Origin: Epiperipatus broadwayi
Lineage: Eukaryota; Onychophora; Udeonychophora; Euonychophora; Peripatidae
DNA: 64,000 bases
Direction of reading: 5' to 3'
NCBI GenBank assembly: GCA_028023455.1
Contig: JAQFVV010012420.1
Coordinates: forward strand, 1,986,001-2,050,000
Part shown: piece by piece, positions 63,547-64,000 of the stretch
Layout: each line of letters begins with the position of its first letter
Position numbering within the stretch: the first letter of the stretch is position 1
Notes under the pieces: model-generated
The model's input: only the letters and a program-made list of their open reading frames with translations
The model's database searches: none
What the model was told of the DNA's origin: nothing
Made by a program: the position numbers and the translations under genes

Positions 63547-64000
<454 letters not shown>

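Overview
This window is AT-rich animal (metazoan) genomic DNA, with spliced genes, long introns and a dense layer of old transposable elements. There are no operons, ribosome-binding sites or bacterial features. The protein families and the transposon mix (RTE- and CR1/jockey-like LINEs, Tigger and hAT DNA transposons, a tRNA-derived SINE, many foldback repeats) fit an invertebrate with a repeat-rich genome, for example a mollusc or a chelicerate. That placement is inference; I cannot name the species.

Only two host genes are supported, both cut by the window edges and converging on each other. On the + strand are the last two coding exons of an HSDL1-like (inactive hydroxysteroid dehydrogenase-like protein 1) gene, at 1789-2016 and 16168-16266, separated by a 14.2 kb intron. 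On the - strand, at 63547-63787, is the last coding exon of a LIM-domain protein of the EPLIN/LIMD2 type. The roughly 46 kb between them has no gene I can recognise with confidence. It does hold a decayed second copy of the last HSDL1 exon (42715-42816) and an unrecognised coding-like, CpG-retaining island (about 55.9-57.4 kb).

Layout. 1-1788: upstream HSDL1 intron. 2017-16167: large intron with a 1.6 kb polypyrimidine tract (5.0-6.65 kb), a + strand LINE relic (7.0-8.3 kb) and a - strand LINE relic (11.8-14.1 kb). 16.3-30 kb: intergenic DNA with foldback repeats, RT fragments, a well-preserved hAT element with a perfect 8-bp target duplication (23156-23551) and a 5'-truncated LINE with a doubled 3' tail (28.8-29.6 kb). 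30.6-34.3 kb: an RTE-like LINE split by a 979-bp foldback insertion. 35-48 kb: MITEs, a Tigger-like element, a tRNA-derived SINE, the exon pseudogene and an 840-bp giant palindrome. 52.7-55.2 kb: a second RTE-like LINE in the opposite orientation. 57.4-64 kb: sparse sequence, then the LIM-gene 3' end.

The most unusual pattern is a set of palindromic elements (25.4, 32.3, 44.5 and 47.4 kb) flanked by direct repeats of 12-18 bp. That is too long for most DNA-transposon target duplications and is more like LINE-type (target-primed) insertion. They may be retroposed inverted-dimer SINE-like units.
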